64,000 nt of DNA from Clostridiaceae bacterium Marseille-Q4143 (GTDB taxonomy: Bacteria > Bacillota > Clostridia > Lachnospirales > Lachnospiraceae): positions 2,552,416 to 2,616,415 of the forward strand of contig CP073693.1 of the NCBI GenBank assembly GCA_018228645.1, written 5' to 3'. A program made the translations under genes and the position numbers. The notes beneath the pieces were generated by a model, which was not told the DNA's origin, searched no databases, and saw only the letters and a program-made list of their open reading frames with translations. Position 1 is the first letter of the stretch. Every line of letters starts with the position of its first letter. Below are positions 8,469 through 17,694 of the stretch, piece by piece.

Positions 8469-9269
8469 ATGGATATATCCATAAGAGAACAGATCACAAA
8501 TTTAAGACATACGCTGCATGCCTGTCCGGAGATATCCGGTCAGGAGAAGCAGACAAAAGAGACTCTGCAGAACTTTTTGACAGCGCATACCAGTCTGGAA
8601 CTTCATGATTGCGGAAAAGGCTTTTATGCAGCCCATAGAGAGGGCACAGGAAATGGAATCGCATTCCGGGCAGACTATGATGCACTGGCGCTTCCGGAAG
8701 AAGGAGCCGCTCATCTCTGCGGGCACGACGGACATGCATCGGCGCTCTGCGGCCTGGCGCTCATGCAGTGGGAGAGCTGTTAAGACAGGTGCCGGAGTTC
8801 CTGACACCGGAACACTATACAGGCATGGTGCTCTGTACGGTCATTGGCGTACAGATGGGCGAAAAGGCTTTTGGAGCAGCGGCAGCGGATGCGGAAGTCT
8901 GGCTGACTCTCCGGGCAGAACATGAAAAAGATCTGGAACTCTTACGGGAGACTGTGTGGAGGACGGCAAAAGATCTGGCGGGAGCAGACGGACTTGGAGT
9001 TGAGATGGAAGAGCAGGACGTCTTTCCCGCAACGGAAAATGATCCGGGTTGTGCCGCGAAAGTCATGGGGAGATGCAATGGGAAGCCACTGGAAGTTCCC
9101 ATGCGTTGGAGCGAGGATTTTGGACATTAGACATTATTTAAAGAAGTGTAAGGGAGCTTTTTTCGGAATCGGAGCCGGAGAAGACCATGCAGCACTTCAC
9201 ACGATCCATTATGAGTATCCGGATGAGCTTCTGGAACATACAGCAGAGGTATTTCTACGGTTGATTTGA
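8469..9269 (+). pseudogene. M20-family amidohydrolase remnant (deletion plus frameshift)
   Basis: Three frames hold consecutive pieces of one M20 metallopeptidase (amidohydrolase/hippurate hydrolase type). The first piece (8469-8783) has the N-terminus and the metal-binding HLCGHDGHAS motif. The next (from about 8768) resumes in another frame with the dimerisation domain (YTGMVLCTVIGVQMGEKAFGA) and runs to SEDFGH and a stop at 9130; the third (to 9269) gives the C-terminus FFGIGAGEDHAALHT and its end. About 800 bp remain of an expected 1.15-1.2 kb, so roughly 100-130 codons, including the EE catalytic segment, are missing near 8760-8790. It cannot make an active enzyme. Confidence 0.85.
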
Positions 9270-9400
9270 CGGAATTACGAAAAATGCACTTTGAAAATAT
9301 ATGAAATAATAAAATTGCACAAAATAAAAAGAAGAATTTTTAAGAAAGACAGAAGAATATTCTATGTTTTTTGCAGTTGACTCCTGTTATATTGTCATTA

Positions 9401-9417
9401 GTAACAAGGTGGGTTAC
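9401..9417. promoter_or_regulatory. Candidate regulatory dyad upstream of mglB
   Basis: GTAAC and GTTAC flank seven bases, 40 bp before the binding-protein gene. TTGACT at 9377-9382 and TATATT at 9388-9393 lie just upstream, but no good -35/-10 pair with 17-bp spacing is present, which fits an activator-dependent promoter such as one controlled by the YesN-type regulator encoded downstream. This is inference. Confidence 0.3.
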
Positions 9418-9456
9418 ACATTAAAGAACAATTAAAAATGGGAGGTAACTAGTAAA

Positions 9457-10578
9457 ATGAAAAGAAAAGCAGTGAGCATGATTCTTGCAGTGACAATGGT
9501 AGCAACCATGGCAGTAGGATGTGGCGGCAGCAAGACCGCTGACACTACCGCACCGGCAGATGATGCAGCAGCAGAAGAGACCACAGAGGCAGACGCAGCA
9601 GACGCTGAGGATACCGCAGATGCAGCAGCAGACGCAGTAGATGGTGATCTGGCAGACAAGAAAGTCGGCGTTTGTATTTATCAGTTCTCCGACAACTTCA
9701 TGACTCTGTTCCGTACCGAGCTTCAGTCTTATCTGGAGAGCAAAGGATTCAAAGCAGAGAACATCAAGATCGTTGACGGTGCTAACGACCAGGCTACCCA
9801 GTCCGGACAGATTGACAACTTCATCACTGAGGGCGTTGACGTTCTGATTATCAACCCGGTTAACTCTTCTTCCGCAGCTACCATTACTGATAAAGTAGTA
9901 GATGCTGGAATTCCGCTGGTATACATCAACCGTGAGCCGGATGAGACAGAGGAGCAGAGATGGGCAGACAATAACTGGGATGTTACCTATGTAGGCTGTG
10001 ATGCTCGTCAGTCCGGTACTTTCCAGGGCGAGATCATTTCTGATCTTGGACTTGATGCACTTGACTTCAACGGAAACGGAAAAGTTGATTACATCATGGT
10101 AGAGGGTGACCCGGAGAACGTAGATGCTCAGTATCGTACCGAGTTCTCTGTAAAAGCTCTTGAGGATGCAGGTCTTGAGGTTAGCTGCCTGACTGATCAG
10201 GTTGGTAACTGGCAGCAGGATCAGGCACAGCAGATCGTTGCTAATGCACTTGGACAGTTTGGAAACGATGTAGAAGTTGTATTCTGTAACAACGATGCAA
10301 TGGCAATGGGTGCTTTACAGGCTATTCAGGCAGCTAACCGTACTGTAGGCAAGGATATCTACCTGGTAGGTGTAGATGCTCTGTCTGAGGCTCTTGAGTC
10401 TGTAATTGCAGGAACCATGACCGGTACTGTATTTAATGATCACTTCTCACAGTCTCACAGCGCTGCTGATGCTGCAATCAACTACCTGACCGGAGCTGGA
10501 AATGAGCACTACATTGGTTGTGACTACGTAAAAGTTACTCAGGATAATGCTCAGGAAGTTCTTGACATGGTAAAATAA
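9457..10578 (+). CDS. mglB: Galactose/methyl-galactoside-type ABC binding lipoprotein
   Basis: The first 22 residues form a lipoprotein signal ending in AVGCGG, so the protein is anchored outside the membrane. A low-complexity Ala/Asp/Glu linker of about 40 residues follows, then a periplasmic-binding-protein type 1 sugar domain. A calcium-site loop like that of the E. coli galactose-binding protein is visible (DFNGNGKVDYIMVEGD), which is why I call it galactose type. It captures sugar for MglA/MglC encoded next. Codon use is strongly biased (gct, gtt, cgt), suggesting high expression, and a hairpin after the gene would keep its transcript in excess. GGGAGG precedes the ATG. Confidence 0.9.
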   Translation: MKRKAVSMILAVTMVATMAVGCGGSKTADTTAPADDAAAEETTEADAADAEDTADAAADAVDGDLADKKVGVCIYQFSDNFMTLFRTELQSYLESKGFKAENIKIVDGANDQATQSGQIDNFITEGVDVLIINPVNSSSAATITDKVVDAGIPLVYINREPDETEEQRWADNNWDVTYVGCDARQSGTFQGEIISDLGLDALDFNGNGKVDYIMVEGDPENVDAQYRTEFSVKALEDAGLEVSCLTDQVGNWQQDQAQQIVANALGQFGNDVEVVFCNNDAMAMGALQAIQAANRTVGKDIYLVGVDALSEALESVIAGTMTGTVFNDHFSQSHSAADAAINYLTGAGNEHYIGCDYVKVTQDNAQEVLDMVK

Positions 10579-10594
10579 TTAATTCTGAACATGG

Positions 10595-10627
10595 TGCGGG
10601 CGTTGGACAACGGCGTCCGCATTTTTT
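10595..10627 (+). terminator. Intercistronic hairpin after mglB, partial terminator
   Basis: TGCGGGCG pairs with a complementary stretch ending CCGCA at 10621, followed by six T's. It sits between mglB and mglA with no new promoter seen, the usual arrangement that lets binding protein be made in excess over the ATPase and permease. Confidence 0.75.
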
Positions 10628-10652
10628 AAGCTGATTGAAGAAGGAGAGCAAA

Positions 10653-12161
10653 ATGGCTGAGTATAAACTGGAGTTGAAGGGCATCTGCAAGTCCTTTCCC
10701 GGCGTTAAGGCGCTTGACAATGTGCAGTTGTCAGTTCGTCCCGGCACAGTCCATGCGCTGATGGGAGAAAATGGTGCAGGTAAGTCCACTCTGATGAAAT
10801 GTCTGTTTGGTATCTACAAGATGGATGCCGGAGAGATTTATCTGGATGGTGAAAAGATTGAAGTTAAGGATCCAGATGATGCCATGAGTAAAGGTATTGC
10901 CATGGTACATCAGGAGCTGCAGCCGGTTCTGGCAAGAAGCGTAGGTGAGAACCTGTTCCTGGGAAGATTTCCTACGAAGAATTATGGTCCACTGAAAGTG
11001 ATCGACCATAAAAAAATGTATGAAGATACGAAGATGTGGCTGGATGAGGTTGGTATGGATTTCGATCCGAAAGCCCAGCTTGGTTCCTTGTCCATCGGTC
11101 AGATGCAGTCTGTTGAGATTGCAAAGGCAGTTTCTCATCAGGCAAAGGTAGTGATTTTCGATGAGCCGACTTCTTCTCTGTCCGATAAAGAAGTAGATGC
11201 CCTGTTCCGGATCATGAATGATCTGAGAGACAAGGGAGTAGCCATGATCTACATCTCTCATAAGATGGATGAGATCAAGAGAATTGCCGATGACATTACG
11301 GTCATGCGAGATGGCGGTTATGTAGGCACCTGGCCTGCAGCTGAGATGACAACAGAACAGATCATTGCCAAGATGGTTGGCCGTGAGCTGACAAATGTAT
11401 ATCCTGACAAAGATAACGAGATTGGTGATGTGGTTCTCGAAGTGAAAGACCTGTGCTCCATTCATGAAAAATCTTTCCAGCATGTAAGCTTTAAGCTTCG
11501 CAAAGGTGAGATTCTCGGATTCGGAGGACTGGTCGGAGCCCAGAGAACGGAGCTGATGGAAGGTATCTTCGGAATTCGTGGAGTAGCATCTGGTGAGATC
11601 TATATCCACGGTAAGAAAGTGAATATTAAGCACCCCATTGATGCCATGAATGCGGGTATCGGATTGATTACCGAGGACCGTCGTGGAAATGGTATCTTCG
11701 GCTGCCTGTCCATCAAGGACAACGTAGGCGTGTCGGTGTATAACAAATATCTGAAAGCAGGATTTGTTCTGGACCACAATGAAATTAATAAAGTTGTGGA
11801 TGAGAGCATTGAAAAACTGAGAATTAAGACTCCCAGCATGAAAGAACATATCGCCAACCTGTCCGGTGGTAACCAGCAGAAAGTTATCGTATCCAGATGG
11901 CTGGCAAATGACCCGGATGTGCTGATCATGGATGAGCCGACCCGTGGTATCGACGTTGGAGCCAAGCATGAGATTTATGAAATTATGGTAGACTTGGCAA
12001 AACAGGGCAAGGCAATTATCATGATTTCCTCAGAGATGGCTGAGCTGCTTGGAATGTCTGACAGAGTATGTGTCATGTGTAACGGACGTCTGACTGGTGA
12101 GATCACGGAAAAAGAAGAGATGTCTCAGGCAAACGTTATGCAGTTTGCAACACGATTCTGA
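10653..12161 (+). CDS. mglA: Sugar ABC transporter ATPase, MglA type, 502 aa
   Basis: A fused two-domain ATPase powering sugar import. The N-terminal half has Walker A GENGAGKST (about residue 39), signature LSIGQMQ and Walker B VVIFDEPTSS. The second half has the degenerate Walker A region GFGGLVGAQRTE typical of the MglA/RbsA/XylG class, signature LSGGNQQK and Walker B VLIMDEPTRGIDVGAK. ATG 10653 is preceded by AAGGAG at 10641-10646; the in-frame TTG 10635 is upstream of that site and unlikely. It is cotranscribed with mglB and mglC. The closeness to the galactose class comes from the partner binding protein. Confidence 0.93.
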   Translation: MAEYKLELKGICKSFPGVKALDNVQLSVRPGTVHALMGENGAGKSTLMKCLFGIYKMDAGEIYLDGEKIEVKDPDDAMSKGIAMVHQELQPVLARSVGENLFLGRFPTKNYGPLKVIDHKKMYEDTKMWLDEVGMDFDPKAQLGSLSIGQMQSVEIAKAVSHQAKVVIFDEPTSSLSDKEVDALFRIMNDLRDKGVAMIYISHKMDEIKRIADDITVMRDGGYVGTWPAAEMTTEQIIAKMVGRELTNVYPDKDNEIGDVVLEVKDLCSIHEKSFQHVSFKLRKGEILGFGGLVGAQRTELMEGIFGIRGVASGEIYIHGKKVNIKHPIDAMNAGIGLITEDRRGNGIFGCLSIKDNVGVSVYNKYLKAGFVLDHNEINKVVDESIEKLRIKTPSMKEHIANLSGGNQQKVIVSRWLANDPDVLIMDEPTRGIDVGAKHEIYEIMVDLAKQGKAIIMISSEMAELLGMSDRVCVMCNGRLTGEITEKEEMSQANVMQFATRF

Positions 12162-12183
12162 TGCTGAAGGAGGATGAATAAGA

Positions 12184-13173
12184 ATGGAAAAGACAAAGCA
12201 GAAACAGATTACAGATTTTCTGATTAATAATGGTGTTATTATTGTTATGTTCATTCTGGTTATTGTAGCCGGAGTGACTACCCAGAACTTTTTTACACTG
12301 AATAACTTAACGAACCTGTTAAACAACATGAGTTTTCGTCTGGTAATCGCACTTGGTATTGCGGGCTGCGTTATTACCGCAGGATGTGACCTTTCCGCAG
12401 GACGTCTGATCGGTCTTGGCGGATGTATCTCCGGTGTACTGCTGCAGAGAATGGATTATTCCGGTAAATTTTTCCCGGATATGCAGCCGCTGAATGTGTT
12501 CCTTGCAGCACTGATCGCTATGGTGATCTGTGCAATCTTCGGTACGATTACCGGTTTCTTCATTGCTTACTTAAGTGTACCTCCGTTCATTGCAACGCTG
12601 GCAACCATGGAGATTGTATATGGTCTGAACATGCTGTTTACCAACGCAACTCCCCTTGGTGGCTTTACGACAGAGTACACCAACGTAGGAAGTGGTAAAT
12701 TCCTGGGTCTTAGCTATCTGGTATGGATTGCTCTTGTAGTAGCAGCAATTACCTGGTTTATTTTCAATATGACCCGTCATGGAAAATATATGTATGCAAT
12801 CGGTGGAAACCCGCAGGCAGCAGAGGTTGCCGGTGTTCCGGTAAAACTGACTCTGATTCTCATCTACATGAAAGCAGCAGCTATGTATGGTCTGGCAGGT
12901 TTCATGCTGGGTGCAAAATCCGGTGGAGCATCTGTACAGCTGGGTTATGGTTACGAGATGGAGGCAATCGCTGCATGTACCATCGGTGGTGTATCCGTTA
13001 CCGGTGGACGTGGTAAAGTATCTTCCGCATTTGTCGGTGTTGCAGTATTTGAGCTCTTGAAGATCGCTCTGCAGTACATGGGCGTTAATGCAAATGCACA
13101 GTACATTGCAATCGGCGTTGTTATCTTCGTCGCAATTTCTCTGGATATCAGAAAGTACGTGGCAAAGAAATAA
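12184..13173 (+). CDS. mglC: Sugar ABC transporter permease, MglC type, 329 aa
   Basis: A single-subunit permease of the branched-chain/monosaccharide family with about 8-10 hydrophobic helices. Family landmarks include GCVITAGCDLSAGRLIGLGG near residue 60, FIATLATMEIVYGLNMLFT in the middle and AIAACTIGGVSVTGGRGK toward the C-terminus, the loop that contacts the ATPase. It forms a homodimer channel with MglA. It starts 23 bp after mglA behind AAGGAGG and is followed by a clear terminator, so it ends the transporter operon. Confidence 0.93.
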   Translation: MEKTKQKQITDFLINNGVIIVMFILVIVAGVTTQNFFTLNNLTNLLNNMSFRLVIALGIAGCVITAGCDLSAGRLIGLGGCISGVLLQRMDYSGKFFPDMQPLNVFLAALIAMVICAIFGTITGFFIAYLSVPPFIATLATMEIVYGLNMLFTNATPLGGFTTEYTNVGSGKFLGLSYLVWIALVVAAITWFIFNMTRHGKYMYAIGGNPQAAEVAGVPVKLTLILIYMKAAAMYGLAGFMLGAKSGGASVQLGYGYEMEAIAACTIGGVSVTGGRGKVSSAFVGVAVFELLKIALQYMGVNANAQYIAIGVVIFVAISLDIRKYVAKK

Positions 13174-13190
13174 ACTATATAGTATAATAG

Positions 13191-13226
13191 ATGGCGGCAG
13201 GGGTGTGGACCCCCGCCGTCATTTTT
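13191..13226 (+). terminator. Intrinsic terminator after mglC
   Basis: ATGGCGGCAGGGGT pairs with ACCCCCGCCGTCAT around a short GTGG loop, followed by five T's. It ends the mglBAC transcript before the two-component genes. Confidence 0.85.
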
Positions 13227-13257
13227 ATATGTAGAGGAAAGTGTACAGGGGGATTTT

Positions 13258-14883
13258 ATGGACAACAACAGATATTCCGTTCTGCTGGTGGACGATGAAG
13301 AAGATATTATCCGGATTATTATGAAAAAGCTGGACTGGGAGAGCATGGGACTGACCATTATCGGCCATGCAGCCAACGGTGTGGAGGCACTGGAGATGGC
13401 GGAGGAACTGACACCGGATATTGTGATGACGGATATTAAGATGCCTTATATGGACGGACTGACTTTGTGCAGAAAGCTGAAAGAATTATCCCGCACCATC
13501 CGGGTGATTATTTTTTCCGGATTTGACGAGTTTGAATATGCTAAGGAAGCTATTAAGATGGAGGCAGAGGAGTATCTTTTAAAGCCGGTGAATGCAGTGG
13601 AATTAAAAGAGGTCTTTGAACGGGTGAAAAATGACCTGGATCAGGAGCGTGCGGAAAAGAGAGATACGGAAAAACTCAAATCTTATTATATGGAAAGTCT
13701 GCCGGTTCTGCAGGAAAGTCTGTATATGGCTCTTCTGGAGGGCAGAATTACGTCAGGACAGATTTATAAATATATGGATACTTATCAGATCAGGCTTCCA
13801 GGTCCATATTATGTGGTGACAGTTCTGCACTTGAGTTCCCAGTCCGTTGAGGAGAATGGAATGGATCCGTTTCTGATGGCTATGTCTGTGCAGAAGTACG
13901 CGGAAGAGCAGACGGACCGGAGATGGAGAAGCAGATTTTTGATCTATCTGGGTGATATTATCATGATCTCTCAGCTGAGTGATAAAGAGGAGATGCTGGA
14001 ATATACGAATGATCTGGACCGGCTCTGCCGGATGGGAAACCGTGTGCTGAACGTCAGGATTACAGCGGGCATTGGTTATCTGTGCAATAATCTGGAACAG
14101 ATTCCGCTGTCTTATCAGGGAGCAAAGCAGGCAGTATCTTACCGTGTATTGTATGGAAATACAAGGGCAATCAGTATTGCGGATGTAGAACCGGCGGAAA
14201 GAGTGGAGATGAACTGGGAGGATGCTTACAGTTCGTATATTCAGCAGATTATCAAGAAAGTCAGGGTGGGTGAGCAGCAGGGACTGGAAGATGCCATTGC
14301 AGAATTCACCGGATGGCTGTCAGGGGCGCAGCTGTCCATGCAGCAGTACCGGGTTGTGCTGATGGATTTGCTGGCAGAACTGTTCCGGTTTATCAGCAGC
14401 CACCAGCTTAATATGGAAGAAATCTTTGGAAGCAGCCAGGATGTCTATACCAAAGTTTTGCAGCTGGAATCCGCGGAGGCTCTTGGCAGCTGGCTGGTGA
14501 AGATCTGCAGAAATCTCCAGAAAGCTGTGACGTTTGAACGTCAGGATACGACGAAAGTGTTCGTACAGAATGCAGTGGAATATGTAAAGGAACATTATGC
14601 GGATCAGGATCTGAGTGTGGAGGTGATCTGCAAAAAACTGAATGTCAGTTCCGCATATTTCTCGACAATTTTCAAGAAGGAAACGGGAAAAACATTTGTA
14701 CGGTTTCTGACAGATTACCGAATGGAGCAGGCAGTCAGTCTTCTGATGACAGGAAATGACAAGACTTACATGATTGCCGAGAAAGTAGGATATGCGGAGC
14801 CGAATTATTTCAGCTATGTATTTAAGAAACAATATGGTATGTCACCTTCTAAGTACAAAGCGGACAGACTGGAGCAGAAGTGA
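13258..14883 (+). CDS. YesN-family response regulator with AraC output domain, 541 aa
   Basis: Receiver domain at residues 5-125 with the acidic pair DD12-13, phosphoacceptor D59 (VMTDIKMPYMDG) and lysine in LLKPVN. A long middle region follows (about 130-430), then an AraC-type double helix-turn-helix at the C-terminus (SVEVICKKLNVSSAYFSTIFKKETG and MIAEKVGYAEPNYFSYVFKK). It receives phosphate from the sensor kinase encoded next (4-bp overlap) and likely activates the adjacent sugar transporter promoter. AGGGGG precedes the ATG. The target is inferred from gene order; the two-component pairing is clear. Confidence 0.93.
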   Translation: MDNNRYSVLLVDDEEDIIRIIMKKLDWESMGLTIIGHAANGVEALEMAEELTPDIVMTDIKMPYMDGLTLCRKLKELSRTIRVIIFSGFDEFEYAKEAIKMEAEEYLLKPVNAVELKEVFERVKNDLDQERAEKRDTEKLKSYYMESLPVLQESLYMALLEGRITSGQIYKYMDTYQIRLPGPYYVVTVLHLSSQSVEENGMDPFLMAMSVQKYAEEQTDRRWRSRFLIYLGDIIMISQLSDKEEMLEYTNDLDRLCRMGNRVLNVRITAGIGYLCNNLEQIPLSYQGAKQAVSYRVLYGNTRAISIADVEPAERVEMNWEDAYSSYIQQIIKKVRVGEQQGLEDAIAEFTGWLSGAQLSMQQYRVVLMDLLAELFRFISSHQLNMEEIFGSSQDVYTKVLQLESAEALGSWLVKICRNLQKAVTFERQDTTKVFVQNAVEYVKEHYADQDLSVEVICKKLNVSSAYFSTIFKKETGKTFVRFLTDYRMEQAVSLLMTGNDKTYMIAEKVGYAEPNYFSYVFKKQYGMSPSKYKADRLEQK

Positions 14884-16721
14884 GAAGAATCGGGGAACTG
14901 TGGAAAAAATATTTGAATCCATTGTCGGTGCGTATGGGACTTGCATTGTCCTTTACAATGGTAGCGTTGTTTGCAGTCGGCATTTTTGGAACGACCATGT
15001 ATAATCTGGTAGCGCACAGGATGGAAAGGATGATGTCAGAGAGCTCAGGGCAGCTGCTGGATCAGACGGCAACCAATCTGGAAACATATCTGAAAGGTAT
15101 GCGGCGAGTTTCTGATACCATGTATTATTCAGTCATCAAAGACAAAGATCTGGCAGTGGACTCCATGGCGCAGGAGATGAATCTTCTGTATGATGTAAAT
15201 AAGGAAAACCTGATCAGTATCGCCTGTTATACCGGAGACGGTGAGCTGGTGGAAGCAGTTCCTCTGTCAGCGGAAAAGACAGGGCTTGATGTGACTAGGC
15301 AGCAGTGGTTTACAAAAGCGGTCAACCAGATGGAGAATTTTCATTTTTCTACACCACATGTGCAGAATCTGTTTGATGATCCCAGCTACCGGTATTATTG
15401 GGTGATTTCCTTGAGTCGTGCAGTGGAGCTTACGACGAACGGGAGTGCAAAGCTGGGGGTTTTGCTGGTTGATATGAATTATTCCAGTATGGAGCAGCTG
15501 TTGGAAAAAGCTAATACAGGAACAGATTCGGAGTATCTGTATCTGATGGATGCAGATGGGGAGATTATCTATCACCCGAAACAGAAACTGATCTATGCGG
15601 GACTATATGAAGAAAACAATATGGAGACGGCCAACTGGGATGATGGAAGTCATAAAGAATATTTTCATGGGGAAAAACGGCTGGTTACAGTAAAAACCGT
15701 CAGCTATACCGGATGGAAAATAGTCAGCGTGATGCCCATGAGTGTGCTGAATGTCGGAATGTATGAAACCAGGGTCCTGTTTGTACTGGTGCTGCTTCTT
15801 ACGATGATGATTATCATTATTCTGAATCAGCTGGTCTCTTCCAGCATTGCGCATCCGCTGGAAAAATTAAATGATTCCGTAAAAGAATGGGAAGCCGGAA
15901 ATATGAGCCCGGATATTTATATTGGTGGTTTAACAGAAGTCGAACATCTGGGACGTACATTGAAATCGACAGTGGAACAGATACGGAAATTGATGGAAGA
16001 TGTGCTGATGGAACAGGAGGAGAAGCGTAAGAGTGAGTTGGATGCACTGCAGTCCCAGATTAACCCGCATTTCCTGTACAACACACTGGAGTCCATTACC
16101 TGGATGATCGAAGGAGAACGGTATGAGGATGCTGTATTCATGATTTCACAGCTGGCAAGTCTGTTCCGGATCAGCCTGAGCAAAGGAAAGACGATTATCC
16201 GGATTGAAGATGAGGTGAAGCATGCACAGAATTACATGAACATTCAGAAAATCCGCTACAAGAACAGTTTTCAGGTAGATTTCCAGATTGCGGACGAGAT
16301 CAAAGACTGCTGCACGGTGAAGCTGATCATTCAGCCGCTTCTGGAAAATGCCATCTATTATGGTGTCGAAGGTATGGATGACGAAGGTGAGATTCATGTG
16401 ACAGGATATCGTGACGGAGATGATGTCTGCATCGAAGTCCGGGATAATGGACTTGGTATGTCCGAAGAAATGGTAGAAAAGCTGCTTACAGACAATAACC
16501 ACGTGCCGAAACATGGTTCCGGAGTGGGAGTGATCAATGTACATAATCGGATCAGAATTCGGTTTGGAGAAGGATACGGGCTGGAAATTGAGAGTGAGCC
16601 TGATGAAGGAACGCTTGTCAGAATTCGACTTCCGTATATTCCGTATTCAGCAGACATTCAGGAATATCTGGATGGAAGAAGACTGGAACGTTCGGGAGGT
16701 GCAGCAGATGAAAAGAACTAA
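14880..16721 (+). CDS. YesM-family sensor histidine kinase, 613 aa
   Basis: GTG start 14880 lies five bases after GGAG and overlaps the regulator stop. A transmembrane helix is near residues 15-40, then an extracellular sensor domain of the Cache type, a second helix near 295-325 (LFVLVLLLTMMIIII), a HAMP segment, and a LytS/YesM-type kinase core with the phosphorylated His397 in INPHFLYNTLE. The ATP-binding domain has the N box PLLENAIYYGVE and the G boxes DNGLGMS and GSGVGVINV. It phosphorylates the YesN partner in response to sugar, probably sensed together with the anchored binding protein encoded next. Confidence 0.93.
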   Translation: MRRIGELWKKYLNPLSVRMGLALSFTMVALFAVGIFGTTMYNLVAHRMERMMSESSGQLLDQTATNLETYLKGMRRVSDTMYYSVIKDKDLAVDSMAQEMNLLYDVNKENLISIACYTGDGELVEAVPLSAEKTGLDVTRQQWFTKAVNQMENFHFSTPHVQNLFDDPSYRYYWVISLSRAVELTTNGSAKLGVLLVDMNYSSMEQLLEKANTGTDSEYLYLMDADGEIIYHPKQKLIYAGLYEENNMETANWDDGSHKEYFHGEKRLVTVKTVSYTGWKIVSVMPMSVLNVGMYETRVLFVLVLLLTMMIIIILNQLVSSSIAHPLEKLNDSVKEWEAGNMSPDIYIGGLTEVEHLGRTLKSTVEQIRKLMEDVLMEQEEKRKSELDALQSQINPHFLYNTLESITWMIEGERYEDAVFMISQLASLFRISLSKGKTIIRIEDEVKHAQNYMNIQKIRYKNSFQVDFQIADEIKDCCTVKLIIQPLLENAIYYGVEGMDDEGEIHVTGYRDGDDVCIEVRDNGLGMSEEMVEKLLTDNNHVPKHGSGVGVINVHNRIRIRFGEGYGLEIESEPDEGTLVRIRLPYIPYSADIQEYLDGRRLERSGGAADEKN

Positions 16722-17685
16722 AAAAATATTGCTGTATGTGCTGATGGGATTTTTATTTGTGATTTTTTCTCTGCTTCTGCTGCTGACCGGGGAACGGCAG
16801 GAGGTAAAAAGAAAATCCATATCTGTAATTGTAGATAACAGTACCAGTAATCGGTGGACAGCTTTGAAGGAAGGCATGGAAGCGGCGGCGAAGGATTACA
16901 ATCTGCGCCTGAACTATGTATCAACGGTAAAGCTGTGGAGTGTTACAGCAGAACTGGAGATGGCTGCTCGGGAGATGGAATCCGGAGCAGATGGATTGAT
17001 TTTGCAGATGTACGCAAGTGAAGGAATCGGTGAAAAGCTGGAAGAAATCGTCCCAAGGGATCAGTGTGTATTGCTGGAGACAGATATCACACCGGAAGAG
17101 TATTACCAGACGGTGGGACCAGACAACCGGAAACTGGGCGGTGTGCTGGCCGGGCAGATTCGTGCAGATTATGGAGAAAGTCTGCAGGGAAAAAGGGTAG
17201 GAATCTTTTGCGGAAATACAGGCGAGCTGTCCATCCGGCAGAGAATACAGGGATTAAAGGAAGGCCTTGAAGACAGTGAAATACAGGTGGTCTGGGAATT
17301 GCATGAAATGGGGAGAACTCCGGACGAAGCTGCGGAAAATGATTGCTGGGAGACTGGAGCGGATATTGTAATTTCACTGGAAAATGACATGACAGAGAGA
17401 GTAGTGGATTACCTTGCAGAAAACCAGGACATGTTAAATCAATGCAAATTGTATGGAATCGGAAATTCCGAAAAAGTAATGTATTATCTGGACCGGGGAT
17501 TTATCAGAAAGCTTGTGGTTCCCAACGATTTTTATATGGGATATCAAAGTGTGGAAGAGCTTGCAAAAAAACTGGAATACAGAGGAGAGTCTCATAAGAA
17601 CATTTATACCGGTTATCTGGTGATTGACCGGACAAATCTCTACGACGAAACAAATCAGAAGATGTTGTTCCCGATCGTTCAGTAG
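16708..17685 (+). CDS. Membrane-anchored periplasmic-binding-protein-like sugar sensor
   Basis: A 325-aa protein with an uncleaved-looking N-terminal helix (about residues 7-27, ILLYVLMGFLFVIFSLLLLL, no lipobox) followed by a type 1 sugar-binding fold (SISVIVDNSTSNRWTALKEGMEAAAKDY onward). ATG 16708 has GGGAGG upstream and overlaps the kinase gene by 14 bp. The arrangement of anchored binding protein plus LytS/YesM kinase plus YesN regulator matches the three-component sugar sensing described for XylFII-LytS-YesN in clostridia. I infer it presents bound sugar to the kinase rather than to a permease. Confidence 0.82.
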   Translation: MKRTKKILLYVLMGFLFVIFSLLLLLTGERQEVKRKSISVIVDNSTSNRWTALKEGMEAAAKDYNLRLNYVSTVKLWSVTAELEMAAREMESGADGLILQMYASEGIGEKLEEIVPRDQCVLLETDITPEEYYQTVGPDNRKLGGVLAGQIRADYGESLQGKRVGIFCGNTGELSIRQRIQGLKEGLEDSEIQVVWELHEMGRTPDEAAENDCWETGADIVISLENDMTERVVDYLAENQDMLNQCKLYGIGNSEKVMYYLDRGFIRKLVVPNDFYMGYQSVEELAKKLEYRGESHKNIYTGYLVIDRTNLYDETNQKMLFPIVQ

Positions 17686-17694
17686 GAGGAGCGT

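Noticed and set aside
10731..11969. A 412-codon open frame on the minus strand opposite mglA, and similar long ones opposite the ATPase copies (53216-54304 and 60602-61822)
   Set aside because: They are antisense shadows of strongly biased genes, with Cys/His/Phe-rich low-complexity composition, no ribosome site and no family features.
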